The notes under the pieces: model-generated
Told to the model about the DNA's origin: nothing
Databases searched by the model: none
The model's input: the letters and a program-made list of their open reading frames with translations, nothing else
Made by a program: the position numbers and the translations under genes
Part shown: piece after piece, positions 8,491 to 17,757 of the stretch
Numbering within the stretch: position 1 is the stretch's first letter
Layout: every line of letters starts with the position of its first letter
DNA from: Candidatus Methanogranum gryphiswaldense
GTDB lineage: Archaea > Thermoplasmatota > Thermoplasmata > Methanomassiliicoccales > Methanomethylophilaceae
Direction of reading: 5' to 3'
Length of the DNA: 64,000 nt
NCBI GenBank assembly: GCA_019262145.1
Contig: CP076745.1
Coordinates: 1,361,093 to 1,425,092 of the forward strand

Positions 8491-8850
8491 TCAATAGAGG
8501 TTTTGAAGGTCTTCATCCTTTGACTTGGGCTTATCTTCAGGTTTATCTTCAGACTTGTCCTCAGGATCGAGCTTCTCTTTTACAGACTTGACATCCTTGA
8601 TGTCGTACTTCATATCCGTCTGATGGGTCTCACCCTTCTTGATGTAATACGGGACTGCCAATAGGCCCATGGCGAGTACTATGATCACTCCGATCACAAT
8701 GAGGACTATCACTGCGATTATGATTATGCCCACTATGTCCTCCAGTATGCTGGGATTCAAAGCTACATATGCTACGATGGCGATCACGATCAATACGAGT
8801 ATCAGTATACCGATACCAGACCAAGTTGTACTTTTTCTTTCTTCTGTCAT
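8491..8850 (-). CDS. Small membrane protein with charged C-terminal tail
   Basis: I do not recognise a family for this 119-aa protein. Two strongly hydrophobic segments (about residues 12-35 and 40-68, rich in Ile/Val/Ala) form a probable helical hairpin. A highly charged tail follows (about 75-119) containing short DKSEDKPEDKPKSKDED repeats. A good Shine-Dalgarno (GAGG) precedes the ATG by about 7 bases. The start is 7 bp after the stop of the AIM24-like gene, so the two are likely cotranscribed and possibly act together at the membrane. Confidence 0.7.
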   Translation of the reverse strand: MTEERKSTTWSGIGILILVLIVIAIVAYVALNPSILEDIVGIIIIAVIVLIVIGVIIVLAMGLLAVPYYIKKGETHQTDMKYDIKDVKSVKEKLDPEDKSEDKPEDKPKSKDEDLQNLY

Positions 8851-8857
8851 ATTAACC

Positions 8858-9538
8858 TCAGCTGTGATTTGACGGCAAGTAGGGTATTAGAGCTCCAGCA
8901 AGATCGGCAAGGGTCATTGACTGTATTATGATCTTTCCCGGTCCAGTCAGTGTGGTGACGAACAATCCTTCTCCTGCGAAAAGAGCTGTCTTTATTCCTC
9001 CAGCAGCAGATATGTCGTACTGTACTGTATCTTGCCAAGCGACTGCGTTGGATGTGGATACCTTGTATTTCTCTCCGGCTTTTAGATCGACGATATTGAA
9101 ATCTCCGCATGCAGCAACGAAAGCGGTACCTGTACCGCTAAGTCTCTGCAAAATGAATCCCTCTCCTCCGAACAACGCAGATCCGAGTTTCTTCTGGAAT
9201 GCTAGATCCATGTCGACGGTCGTCTGAGCACCAAGGAAACCGCTCTTCTGAACGACCCATGATCCCTTTCCAATATCCAGATCTACTATCTTTCCAGGAG
9301 CCCATCCTCCAAGGCCGACAATTCCCGTCCCACCATGAGAGTTATATCTTACAAGGAACAAAGATGATCCTGTAATGGACCTCTTGATACCTTTGAATAA
9401 CCCACCATCAAGTTTGGCCTCCATTGTCATGTTACCAGTCATGTACCTCATAGCACCGGCAACGGATTGGAACTCCTCGCCTTCATCTATCTGTACATTT
9501 ACAAACTGCAAATTATCTCCGGTAATTGTGTACCTCAT
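8858..9538 (-). CDS. AIM24/TIGR00266 family protein
   Basis: This 226-aa protein of the AIM24-like (DUF124/TIGR00266) family forms a beta-rich, trimeric tubby-like barrel in solved homologues. Family marks include the glycine-rich GTGIVGLGGWAPGKIVDLDI, the internal echo of FGGEGFILQRLSGTG and FAGEGLFVTTLTGPG, and AYVAACG-like FVAACGDF. The repeated GEGxxxxxLxGxG unit is typical. The biological role of the prokaryotic family is not established. It is transcribed with the downstream small membrane protein and is divergent from bud32, sharing a short promoter region of about 60 bp. Confidence 0.85.
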   Translation of the reverse strand: MRYTITGDNLQFVNVQIDEGEEFQSVAGAMRYMTGNMTMEAKLDGGLFKGIKRSITGSSLFLVRYNSHGGTGIVGLGGWAPGKIVDLDIGKGSWVVQKSGFLGAQTTVDMDLAFQKKLGSALFGGEGFILQRLSGTGTAFVAACGDFNIVDLKAGEKYKVSTSNAVAWQDTVQYDISAAGGIKTALFAGEGLFVTTLTGPGKIIIQSMTLADLAGALIPYLPSNHS

Positions 9539-9597
9539 GCCGGAACATCCACCTTCAGGGTATTAAATATTTACACGTGAAGGGCGATCAAGACCCC

Positions 9598-10218
9598 ATG
9601 AACTCCCAACCCGTGGCGAGCGGTGCAGAGGCTGAGATCTTTGAAACAGAATTCCTCGGCCGCCCGGCAATGGTCAAGATAAGATCGCCCAAAGCGTATA
9701 GACATCCTGATCTGGATCAAAGAATAAGATCATCTAGGATAAAAAGCGAAGCAAGGCTCATGAGGGATGCCAGAAACATAGGGGTCAGAACCCCCATCAT
9801 CTATGATGTTGACATACAGGACTGCAGTATAACGATGGAGCGTATATCCGGAAGAAAGGTGAAGGACCTTTTAGACGAGGAACCGCAAAAAGCAGATATT
9901 ATCTGTAGAATGATTGGAAAGGCCGTTGCAGAACTTCATAACGCAGGTATTAGCCATGGTGACCTTACCACATCCAATATGATCGTGATGGAGGATGGCA
10001 AATTGTGTATGCTCGATTTTTCTATGGGCTCCTCGAAAATAGAGATAGAGGACATGGGAGTTGACATACGTCTCTTGGAAAGAGCATTCAGCTCCGCACA
10101 TCCTAAACTAAAAGGTTCCTATGAGATGCTGATCGAGGAATATTGTGCAAAAAAGACCAATTCCAAGATCATCATGAAAAAAGTACAGGAGATCAAGGAC
10201 AGAGGAAGATACACATGA
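9598..10218 (+). CDS. bud32: Bud32 (PRPK) kinase of the KEOPS complex, stand-alone
   Basis: This small atypical kinase/ATPase partners Kae1 in KEOPS, which makes the t6A modification at position 37 of ANN-decoding tRNAs. The 206-aa protein begins with a glycine-poor loop (ASGAEAEIFE). It carries the catalytic HGDLTTSNM and the metal-binding LDFSMG, and ends at RGRYT, close to the usual Bud32 C-terminus. In many archaea Bud32 is fused to Kae1; here it is separate and no kae1 is in the window. I chose the ATG at 9598. Its stop overlaps the rdgB start (ATGA). Confidence 0.92.
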   Translation: MNSQPVASGAEAEIFETEFLGRPAMVKIRSPKAYRHPDLDQRIRSSRIKSEARLMRDARNIGVRTPIIYDVDIQDCSITMERISGRKVKDLLDEEPQKADIICRMIGKAVAELHNAGISHGDLTTSNMIVMEDGKLCMLDFSMGSSKIEIEDMGVDIRLLERAFSSAHPKLKGSYEMLIEEYCAKKTNSKIIMKKVQEIKDRGRYT

Positions 10219-10772
10219 AACTGGCAGTGATCACATCCAACCCTGGAAAAGTGAAAGAGTTCGAAGAGTCATTAGGTCACCTGGGGATACAGATGGAGCA
10301 TCTACGCCACCCGTATGATGAGGTGCAGACCTCAGACCTTGAAGAAGTGGTCCGCAAGGGAATGAAAGAAATAAAAAAGGATGGGATCCGCGATTTCATA
10401 ATAGATGATTCAGGACTTTTCGTTGATTCCCTGAAGGGTTTTCCTGGAGTTTGGTCTGCATATGTTCAGAAGACAATTGGTAACAAAGGCATACTAAAGT
10501 TAATGAAAGATGTAGAAGACAGAAATGCTGAATTCAGATGCTGCATAGGTTGCGATATAAAAGGTGAGACGATAATCGTAACAGGAGTGTGCAGAGGAAC
10601 AATACTGCAAAAGGAACAGGGTATTGGAGGTTTCGGTTACGACCCCATATTCACATATGACGGAAAACTCTCCTTCGCTGAAATATCCACTCAAGAGAAG
10701 AATAAATTCTCACACCGCGGAACTGCAATAGATTTTCTTGTCCGTGAAATGAAAGAAAGGAACCTCATTTGA
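10215..10772 (+). CDS. rdgB: XTP/dITP diphosphatase (RdgB/HAM1 family)
   Basis: This house-cleaning enzyme hydrolyses deaminated purine nucleoside triphosphates (XTP, dITP, ITP) to monophosphates. The 185-aa sequence starts with MKLAVITSNPGKVKEFE, followed by DDSGLFVDSLKGFPGVWSAY and GIGGFGYDPIF, all family signatures; SHRGTA near the C-terminus completes them. The ATG at 10215 overlaps the bud32 stop by ATGA, so the two are coupled. The bud32-rdgB pairing is seen in several archaea. Confidence 0.93.
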   Translation: MKLAVITSNPGKVKEFEESLGHLGIQMEHLRHPYDEVQTSDLEEVVRKGMKEIKKDGIRDFIIDDSGLFVDSLKGFPGVWSAYVQKTIGNKGILKLMKDVEDRNAEFRCCIGCDIKGETIIVTGVCRGTILQKEQGIGGFGYDPIFTYDGKLSFAEISTQEKNKFSHRGTAIDFLVREMKERNLI

Positions 10773-10811
10773 CGATACCCTTATCTATAAATTATATTAT
10801 CCTCCAGATAA

Positions 10812-10884
10812 GGGTCTATGGGCTAGCCTGGTATACTTGTGGCTTTGGGAGCCATTGACCCCGGTTCAAATCCGGGTAGACCCA
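10812..10884 (+). tRNA. tRNA-Pro (anticodon UGG)
   Basis: The 73-nt cloverleaf has acceptor stem GGGTCTA/TAGACCC with discriminator A, anticodon stem GTGGC/GCCAT around loop TTTGGGA (anticodon TGG), and T arm CCCGG-TTCAAAT-CCGGG. The 3' CCA is not encoded. A TATA-like CTATAAATTA is centred about 24 bp upstream, and a T-rich tract follows within 30 bp. Confidence 0.93.
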
Positions 10885-11090
10885 CTCATACTTTTCTGAC
10901 TACTCTTTTTTCGTCTTGTTCGTTTTCATTTATTTTGTCCACATTTTTCTGTAAAAGTTTTTTATGATCTTGTAATACTCTCCTCATACCAATACGTATA
11001 ATCGAATATCTGTGATCCTCAACTGATTTCTAAAATAATATATACGAAAATCACAGAACTCCAAAAGAATCCTTTCAGAATTTATGACCT

Positions 11091-11753
11091 TCACCCTCCG
11101 ATATAGGCCGCGAAGATAGATAAAAACAAAGCAAATAACATGATCATCAAACCTTCTGCAAACCTCTTACCCTTTCCAGCCGCAGGATCTATATGAGAGC
11201 CTACAAAGAATAACGATATTGAGGCCAGTATTGCAGCGGCATCCAATGCATCGGACCTCTTGTCTATGGTAACAAGGGCTATGATCACAGGCAGTGTTGT
11301 CAATAATGTTATGAAAAAACAAGATATGGAGCTGTACATCATATTTTTACGATCGCTCTTCATCTCCGAATGCGTCTCTACCTTACCGTTGATCACTACA
11401 TCAACGCCTTTGATCTTATCTTCCTCGGCGAGAACATCGAATATCGTACTATCCAGTTCATCATAGATCTTCTGACGGTATTCATCATCATCTCTCTTCT
11501 GCCGTATGAGCTTTGCATATCTTTTTTGGGTTGCGACGTCTATCCTATAGAATATTACCATATCTATGGCGCCCCATACGAAATTCATCGCTACGATCAT
11601 GGTTACGAGTTCCCACGGAGAGATGTATGAAAGAATACCTACCCTTGCAGCTACTATGAATGTTAGGGCCATTACAAATCCATAAAGTATCTCTTGCACA
11701 GCCAACTCTGGTCCAGTATATTGCAATAGTTTCTCTGTGATCTTGTGGTTCAT
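11091..11753 (-). CDS. Integral membrane protein, possibly VIT1/CCC1-like
   Basis: This 220-aa protein has about five hydrophobic segments: near residues 22-45, 48-68, 140-160, 167-187 and 197-218. A hydrophilic loop of about 70 residues (TQKRYAKLIRQKRDDDEYR onward) follows the second segment. Five helices with a charged cytosolic insert resemble VIT1/CCC1 metal transporters, but I do not see their defining motifs, so the family is a guess. It stands alone, is AT-rich, lies downstream of tRNA-Pro(UGG), and is divergent from the phosphate operon. Confidence 0.65.
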   Translation of the reverse strand: MNHKITEKLLQYTGPELAVQEILYGFVMALTFIVAARVGILSYISPWELVTMIVAMNFVWGAIDMVIFYRIDVATQKRYAKLIRQKRDDDEYRQKIYDELDSTIFDVLAEEDKIKGVDVVINGKVETHSEMKSDRKNMMYSSISCFFITLLTTLPVIIALVTIDKRSDALDAAAILASISLFFVGSHIDPAAGKGKRFAEGLMIMLFALFLSIFAAYIGG

Positions 11754-11825
11754 ACTATGTTACTAAAACACATTACTTATATTTTTTATATTAGTATAAG
11801 CAAAAGCGATAATGTAACAAACTAT

Positions 11826-11868
11826 ATCCTATATACTGTTTTAGATAAATATATATGATATATAGGAT
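11826..11868. promoter_or_regulatory. Inverted repeat upstream of the pst operon
   Basis: ATCCTATATA (11826-11835) and its reverse complement TATATAGGAT (11859-11868) flank a 23-bp AT-rich spacer, about 65-108 bp before the pstS start. It is a candidate operator or promoter-associated site for phosphate control. AT-richness raises the chance of coincidence. Confidence 0.3.
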
Positions 11869-11933
11869 GATATATATTACATCGACATTCAATATATACG
11901 ATTCCGAGAATCTTTTACTTAAGGTGTAAGACC

Positions 11934-12788
11934 TTGAACAAGAACATGAAATTACTGACAGTCCTCATTGTTGCTGTCGTCGTGATTGCAGGGGTCGCTT
12001 TAGTCCTCAGCAAAAACAACGGTGGCAACAGCGAGAAGACCACGATCGTTATTCAGGGATCCACAACGGTTGCCCCTATAATGCTCGCGATCGAAAGCAT
12101 TTACGAAGAAGATAACAACGTAGACCTTCAGATCACCGCAAATGGATCTGGTGCAGGAGCAGCCGCTGCCATAAATGGAACAGCAGACCTTGCCATGCTC
12201 TCCCGTAACCTAAAAGATTCCGAGACATCTGCAGGTCTTGAACAAACCATCATTGGAATGGATGGTATAGCAATAATTTTCAATAGCTCAGTTACAGGTG
12301 TTACCAACCTAACAGTTGAACAGGCCGCTCAGATATTCAGCGGAGAGATCACCAACTGGAACCAGGTCGGAGGAAACAACCTTGACATCAACGTCATATC
12401 AAGAGAAGAGGGATCTGGAACCCGTGACGGATTCGAAGCTGCATTACTTGCTGCCGACTCCTCCTATGAATTGGTTGATGACGCCATCATCTGTTCCAGC
12501 ACAAACGCCATGATGAATGTGGTTGAGAACACCGGTGGCGCGATCGGATACATCAGTATCGGATACATAGACACCACAAACACAGACATCATCGTGTCTG
12601 ACTTGGACGGCGTAGAAGCCACTGAAGATAATGTTCTCAATGGTACCTACGGAATACAGAGAAACCTTGTAGTCGCAACAATGGGAGAACCTGAGGGAGC
12701 AGTAGCTGACCTCATCGATTGGCTCCTCAGCGACGAGGGTCAAGCATACGTTGCAAGTGAAGGATTCATTCCGATCATATCGACGTGA
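11934..12788 (+). CDS. pstS: Phosphate ABC transporter substrate-binding protein PstS
   Basis: This extracytoplasmic phosphate-binding protein delivers phosphate to the Pst permease. An N-terminal hydrophobic segment (about residues 5-26) acts as signal or membrane anchor. The phosphate-binding pattern follows: IVIQGSTTVAPI, ANGSGAGAAAAINGTADLAMLSR and ISREEGSGTRDGFE. Length (284 aa) fits the family. A TTG at 11934 is 7 bases after GGTG and is my preferred start; an ATG at 11946 is the alternative. It heads a five-gene phosphate operon. Confidence 0.93.
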   Translation: MNKNMKLLTVLIVAVVVIAGVALVLSKNNGGNSEKTTIVIQGSTTVAPIMLAIESIYEEDNNVDLQITANGSGAGAAAAINGTADLAMLSRNLKDSETSAGLEQTIIGMDGIAIIFNSSVTGVTNLTVEQAAQIFSGEITNWNQVGGNNLDINVISREEGSGTRDGFEAALLAADSSYELVDDAIICSSTNAMMNVVENTGGAIGYISIGYIDTTNTDIIVSDLDGVEATEDNVLNGTYGIQRNLVVATMGEPEGAVADLIDWLLSDEGQAYVASEGFIPIIST

Positions 12789-12798
12789 GGTTGACCAA

Positions 12799-14754
12799 AT
12801 GACAAACACTCAGGACGGATTCGCAAAAAAGAAGAAGATCGACACGGATGGAATATCCAAATATGTCCTCATGGCGGTCGCCTCTCTGACCGTCCTGATC
12901 CTTTTCTTCATTATATTATTCATTGTATACAATTCAACAACTGCGATATCTGACATAGGGTTCTGGGATTTCATAACTGGAACGAAATGGAAACCCTCAT
13001 CTGGACAATACGGTGCCGCGACTATAATCGTAGGTACTCTGTTGGTCACCGCGGGTGCCATCGCATTTGCAGTACCTGTGGGATTGGGCGCCGCGATATA
13101 TCTATCAGAAGTTTCGCCTGAACGTCACAGAAGATTCTTAAAACCCACCGTAGAACTGTTCGCAGGGATACCCTCCGTCGTCTACGGTTTCTTTGGATTA
13201 CTTGTCCTGGTCCCGTTCATGTCTGAACTGTTCCATGGCGAAATGCCGACAGGATTCTCCTGGCTTACAGGTTCCCTCTTGCTAGGGATCATGGCATTGC
13301 CCACGATAATCTCTGTTTCAGAGGATGCATTGAAAGCAGTACCTCGCTCTTATAGAGAAGCCTCATTGGCCATGGGTGCCACAAGATGGGAGACCACCAG
13401 AAGGATAGTGGTACCAGCGGCCATATCTGGTATATCTGCAGCTGTGATCCTTGGGATAGGAAGAGCCATTGGTGAGACAATGGCCGTCATGATGGTCACA
13501 GGAAATGCAGCCATATTTCCAGAACCGCTCTACAATATATTCTCGTTCGTGAGAACGATAACAGCAACATTAGCCTTGGAAATGCCAGAAGTTGTGGTCG
13601 GAAGCACTCACTATTCGGCATTATTCTTGCTTGCCCTGATACTGATGATAATAATATTGATTGTGAACTTCACAGCAAAATACATAGTAAAGAAGGTCAA
13701 GAAAAAGTTTGAAGGAGATGTGAAGGAAACCCGCATATCTGACTTCCTCAAGAAGGACAATATAAAAACACTGATAGATTCCATGAAACTAGGATTGATC
13801 TTCCTAATAATCCTAATGGCAGCATCATTGTTCGTGAACATTACGATTTCAGCTGTCATCGCTTTGGCGATCACCATCGGATCCAAAGTGTTCACGCGGT
13901 TCTACAGTAAAGTATCCAGAAAAACAAAGCAGAGGGTCGCTCACACAGGACTTCTCTGCATTGTCCTATTTGTGGTAGCGATGCTGATCGTGATAGTCGG
14001 CGATATCACGATTAACGCACTGCCCGCCCTATCCTGGGATTTCATAACCCAATACCCCAAGGATTCTGGTAGATCAGGCGGTATCTTCCCTGCAATAGTT
14101 GGAACATTGGAGTTGGTCGCAGGGACTGCCATAATAGCATTGCCTATAGGAATATTCTCAGGAACATACCTTGCAGAATATGCAAAGGACAGCAAGACCA
14201 CGAATATGATCAGACATGCCATAGACGTGCTTAACGGAACGCCCTCGATCGTCTTCGGACTATTTGGAATGGCAGCCCTGGTGATATACACCGGTTGGGG
14301 CTATTCGTTGATCGCTGGGTGTATTACATTATCTCTCATGATATTACCTGTGATAATAAGGACCACCGAAGAAGCGATCAAGAGCGTACCTGGTGAATTG
14401 AGAGAGGCCTCCTTCGCCATGGGGGCCACCAAATGGCAGACAACGACCAAGATCGTATTGCCGGCAGCATTGGGCGGCGTTATAACCGGTTCCATATTGG
14501 GACTTGGACGTGCGGCGGGAGAGACCGCGCCTATCATGTTCACAGCAGTGGTACTTATGCAGTCCCAATTATCGACATCGATATTCGACCCTGTGATGGC
14601 CTTACCGTATTACCTATACTATCTGGCCACAGAAGGTACTGCTGACTCGTCCGTACAATACGCTGCAGCCTTCGTACTGCTGGTAATGGTGCTATCCATG
14701 TTCGTGATAGCTTCGATAATAAGAGAACGCAGCGCAAAGAAAAACAAATGGTGA
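12799..14754 (+). CDS. Fused phosphate ABC permease PstC-PstA
   Basis: One 651-aa polypeptide holds both Pst membrane subunits. The first half (about residues 20-300) is PstC-like, with GAAIYLSEVSPERHRR and the coupling loop REASLAMGATRWETTRRIV. The second half (about 395-651) is PstA-like, with GTYLAEYAKDS and the loop REASFAMGATKWQTTTKIV. Between them a charged linker and two extra hydrophobic segments (about 330-375) occur. Normally these are two genes of about 300 aa each; the reading frame here is open throughout with no internal start signal at the junction. The ATG at 12799 follows pstS by 10 bp. Together with PstB it would form the phosphate importer. Confidence 0.93.
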   Translation: MTNTQDGFAKKKKIDTDGISKYVLMAVASLTVLILFFIILFIVYNSTTAISDIGFWDFITGTKWKPSSGQYGAATIIVGTLLVTAGAIAFAVPVGLGAAIYLSEVSPERHRRFLKPTVELFAGIPSVVYGFFGLLVLVPFMSELFHGEMPTGFSWLTGSLLLGIMALPTIISVSEDALKAVPRSYREASLAMGATRWETTRRIVVPAAISGISAAVILGIGRAIGETMAVMMVTGNAAIFPEPLYNIFSFVRTITATLALEMPEVVVGSTHYSALFLLALILMIIILIVNFTAKYIVKKVKKKFEGDVKETRISDFLKKDNIKTLIDSMKLGLIFLIILMAASLFVNITISAVIALAITIGSKVFTRFYSKVSRKTKQRVAHTGLLCIVLFVVAMLIVIVGDITINALPALSWDFITQYPKDSGRSGGIFPAIVGTLELVAGTAIIALPIGIFSGTYLAEYAKDSKTTNMIRHAIDVLNGTPSIVFGLFGMAALVIYTGWGYSLIAGCITLSLMILPVIIRTTEEAIKSVPGELREASFAMGATKWQTTTKIVLPAALGGVITGSILGLGRAAGETAPIMFTAVVLMQSQLSTSIFDPVMALPYYLYYLATEGTADSSVQYAAAFVLLVMVLSMFVIASIIRERSAKKNKW

Positions 14755-14760
14755 GATCAA

Positions 14761-15519
14761 ATGAGTGAAATAATACTAGACATCCAGAATGTCAACCTTT
14801 GGTACGGTGATAAACAGGCACTCTTCGATGTGAGCATGCCTGTTGAGAAGAACAAGATCACCGCTCTCATAGGTCCTTCTGGATGTGGAAAATCGACGCT
14901 CCTCAGGAGCATCAATAGGATGAACGACCTGATAACAGGCTGCAGGTTAGAAGGGAAAATGGACTTCCGTGGGGAGGACATATATGATCCTTCCAACGAT
15001 GTGAATTCAGTAAGAAAGAAGATAGGTATGATCTTCCAGAGACCGAATCCCTTCCCAATGTCCATAAGAGATAACATAACCTACGGACCGAAGATCCACG
15101 GCATAGAAGACAAGAAAGAATTGAACGAGATAGTGGAGAAAACACTCCACCATGCAGCACTCTGGGATGAAGTAGGGGACAGACTGGACAAGCCTGCACT
15201 ATCCTTATCCGGAGGACAACAGCAGAGATTATGCATCGCAAGAGCTCTTTCCATAAATCCAGATGTTCTCCTCATGGATGAACCAACATCTGCACTTGAT
15301 CCGATAGCGACATCCAAGATAGAGGACCTTGCATGCGAACTCCAAAAGGAATACACGGTGGTCATCGTCACCCATAACATGCAACAGGCTTCGCGTATAA
15401 GCGACAAAACAGGCTTCATGTTCATGGGAAAAATGATCGAATTCGGAGATACCGAGGGGATATTCAACAAACCTAAGGAAGAGACCACTGAGAGATACAT
15501 CACAGGAAGATTTGGGTGA
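14761..15519 (+). CDS. pstB: Phosphate ABC transporter ATP-binding protein PstB
   Basis: This cytoplasmic ATPase powers phosphate import through the fused permease. The 252-aa protein has Walker [10 protein letters not shown], signature [15 protein letters not shown], Walker [14 protein letters not shown] and the H-loop [10 protein letters not shown]. The PstB-typical [15 protein letters not shown] is also present. It starts 6 bp after the permease stop and is followed directly by phoU. Confidence 0.96.
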   Translation: MSEIILDIQNVNLWYGDKQALFDVSMPVEKNKITALIGPSGCGKSTLLRSINRMNDLITGCRLEGKMDFRGEDIYDPSNDVNSVRKKIGMIFQRPNPFPMSIRDNITYGPKIHGIEDKKELNEIVEKTLHHAALWDEVGDRLDKPALSLSGGQQQRLCIARALSINPDVLLMDEPTSALDPIATSKIEDLACELQKEYTVVIVTHNMQQASRISDKTGFMFMGKMIEFGDTEGIFNKPKEETTERYITGRFG

Positions 15520-15523
15520 GAAA

Positions 15524-16174
15524 ATGAAGAAATTCGAAGACGATCTTAATAAGCTTATAGAAACCACAAATGAGATGGGTGACCTTTCATTGTCATTATT
15601 GGAAAGGGCCATAACCTCATTCAGGAACAAGGATACGGAATTAGCGGATAATGTCATCAAAGATTTCGAACGCGAAACCTTCTTGAACGAGATCATTGAA
15701 GAGGATTCAATAAGGATCCTCACACTCTATCAACCGACAGCGATTGACATAAGGACCGTATCGACGATCATGAAATCCATAACCTACCTGGAGAGGATAG
15801 GCAAGAACGGCAAGAACATAGCAAAAGTAGTAAAATCGCTTAAAAATCTGGAAGACACAGATATTGTACCTGAGATAGAAGAAATGAGTGACATTGCTCT
15901 CGAAATGACGAATATCGCTATAGCGGGTCTTAAAAAAGATTCAACTGAAAATTTTGAAAAACTTAGATGTCTAGATGACAAGATGGATAATCTGAGAGAC
16001 TCAGCACTCATGAATAGCCTATCCAAAATTCACCAATGTCCAGATAAGATCGATGTGTGCATGTATTACATGTCCATGTCCAGATATCTAGAGAGAATCG
16101 GAGACCACACCTGCAAGATAGCAGAGAAAGTAACCTATATGGTCACCGGAAAACATGTGGAGATAGACTCGTAA
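15524..16174 (+). CDS. phoU: PhoU phosphate transport regulator
   Basis: This 216-aa all-helical protein consists of two PhoU three-helix bundles. Each carries the acidic metal-binding E/DxxxD pattern (for example VIKDFERETFLNEI and LDDKMDNLRD) and the SYLERIGDH-type signature, seen here as SRYLERIGDHTCKIAE. PhoU restrains Pst uptake and phosphate-starvation signalling. The start ATG at 15524 follows GGTGAG by five bases; a TTG at 15512 would overlap pstB. It lies in the pst operon between pstB and a second PhoU-domain regulator. Confidence 0.92.
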   Translation: MKKFEDDLNKLIETTNEMGDLSLSLLERAITSFRNKDTELADNVIKDFERETFLNEIIEEDSIRILTLYQPTAIDIRTVSTIMKSITYLERIGKNGKNIAKVVKSLKNLEDTDIVPEIEEMSDIALEMTNIAIAGLKKDSTENFEKLRCLDDKMDNLRDSALMNSLSKIHQCPDKIDVCMYYMSMSRYLERIGDHTCKIAEKVTYMVTGKHVEIDS

Positions 16175-16233
16175 AAACTATTTACTATATATTTTTAATT
16201 TTAACAATATATTATTAAAGAGGAGAATGTGAT

Positions 16234-17226
16234 ATGTTAGGCGTGGAAATAAGAAAAATACAGATCACTGGTGGCTCCTCATACATGGTCACTCTCCCTA
16301 AGGAGTGGGCGGAATCGGTCAACCTCAAAAAGAATGATCCTGTAAGATTAGAGGTTCAACCCGATGGAAGTCTTCTAATAAGTACAAAGGAACCGACGGA
16401 AAAAGCTAGCAGTATCAAAAATATCTTGGCACATGAAGACTCGATATTACTTTACAGACAATTGATTGGAGCATATATCTCGGGACACAAAGAGATCAGA
16501 GTCTATTCAGAATCCAGATTATCTGGCGCAGTGACAGAAACAGTCTCGAGATTCACACAGACATCCATTGGATTGGAAATTGTCGAAGAAGACGATGACC
16601 ACATATTGATGCGGGACCTAATGAACCACAGCGAAATGAGACCTCAAAAAAGCATAGAGAGGATGAGAGTTCTCGTGAACAATATGCTCAACGATGTGTA
16701 TTCATCCGCTGGAAACGCTTCTGTCCTAATGAACATGGATCAGAGAGACACAGAGGTAGATAGGATCCACTGGTTGATATCCAGACAAGTAAGTATCTAT
16801 CTTAAGGATCCATGGCTTTGTAAAAAGATGGATGTCCGCCCATATGATGTATCCAGATGTCTTACTGCCAGCAGGATGATGGAAAGGATAGGGGACCACA
16901 TCGTGATAATCTCCAAGAACCTCATAAGGCTAGAAAGCGATGGAAAAGGTACAGATGTCGACAAAGGCATCAAAGAGATCGGAACCGACATGACAAAATT
17001 ATTCACTGCTTCTATGAACAGCTGGCTAAAAAAAGACATGATGCTTGCGGAAAATTGCATCGAAGTCTCCAACAAGACCGTCGACAAGATCAAAAAGACA
17101 TTCAAAAAAATAGAGATAGATACTGATACCGCGTCCCCAACAAACACCATCGCCGCAAGTACCAGGAGAATCGCCGAATACTGCGCCGATATTGCAGAAC
17201 AAACCATAAACGCCGCAATGGAATGA
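16234..17226 (+). CDS. AbrB/SpoVT-PhoU fusion, phosphate-type regulator
   Basis: This 330-aa protein combines an N-terminal swapped-hairpin AbrB/SpoVT DNA-binding domain (residues 1-50: RKIQITGGSSYMVTLPKEWA and KNDPVRLEVQPDGSLLI) with PhoU-like helical bundles (about 110-330), including SRMMERIGDHIVIISKN and TRRIAEYCADIAE. The layout is known in archaea as a PhoU-family phosphate uptake regulator. It suggests a DNA-binding PhoU that could read phosphate status directly at the pst promoter, since no PhoR/PhoB pair is present in the operon. It is separated from phoU by about 60 bp containing a TATA-like stretch. It is convergent with marR; the stops abut. Confidence 0.9.
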   Translation: MLGVEIRKIQITGGSSYMVTLPKEWAESVNLKKNDPVRLEVQPDGSLLISTKEPTEKASSIKNILAHEDSILLYRQLIGAYISGHKEIRVYSESRLSGAVTETVSRFTQTSIGLEIVEEDDDHILMRDLMNHSEMRPQKSIERMRVLVNNMLNDVYSSAGNASVLMNMDQRDTEVDRIHWLISRQVSIYLKDPWLCKKMDVRPYDVSRCLTASRMMERIGDHIVIISKNLIRLESDGKGTDVDKGIKEIGTDMTKLFTASMNSWLKKDMMLAENCIEVSNKTVDKIKKTFKKIEIDTDTASPTNTIAASTRRIAEYCADIAEQTINAAME

Positions 17227-17751
17227 TCAAGAACTATGATCCGATATCTGTTCCGAAGAACCGTGATTATCCACGGTTTTTCTCAGATATTCCATTGTCT
17301 GGGTGTATTTACCATCATTATCTACATTCTGGCACATTTTATTGACAACTTGAATGTAGATGTTCATCTCTTCATTGGAAACGCCCTCTAATAACATATC
17401 CAATGTCTGGTCCAGATCTTTCTTTAGATCATTAACAATCTCCTTGCCTTTATCTGTTAAGAATATGTTATATTTTCTTGAGTCCTCACAAGGACGATCA
17501 TCGTATACATATCCTCTATCTTTGAGATATCTTATTGCACGTGTTGTGTTGGCTTTATCAAAAAAAAGACAGTCGGAGAGACCACCTAATGTGTGCTCTC
17601 CGGCGTCCAAAGCAAAAAGATATTTGAAATGAATCATTGAGATCCCGTAAAGTTCCTTCGTCTTTGCATGCCTTATTTGAGATTCCCTTTCGAATATTCT
17701 CATTGCAACCGGCATGAAAAGCTTCCAGTACTCCTTGAGATCCTTGTCCAT
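17227..17751 (-). CDS. MarR family transcriptional regulator
   Basis: This 174-aa winged-helix protein has the MarR pattern: an N-terminal dimerisation helix, helix-turn-helix around HTLGGLSDCLFFDKANTTRAI, the wing RYLKDRGYVYDDRPCEDSRKYNIFLTDKGKEI, and a C-terminal dimerisation helix. It starts 6 bp downstream of the MFS exporter stop, forming an exporter-regulator pair. This is the usual arrangement for MarR control of a drug or metabolite efflux pump, probably including autoregulation. Confidence 0.9.
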   Translation of the reverse strand: MDKDLKEYWKLFMPVAMRIFERESQIRHAKTKELYGISMIHFKYLFALDAGEHTLGGLSDCLFFDKANTTRAIRYLKDRGYVYDDRPCEDSRKYNIFLTDKGKEIVNDLKKDLDQTLDMLLEGVSNEEMNIYIQVVNKMCQNVDNDGKYTQTMEYLRKTVDNHGSSEQISDHSS

Positions 17752-17757
17752 TTATGA

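Noticed and set aside
9526-9597. Upstream extension of bud32 to a start at 9526.
   Set aside because: It runs into the divergent AIM24-like gene and its promoter, and Bud32 homologues start near the ATG at 9598.
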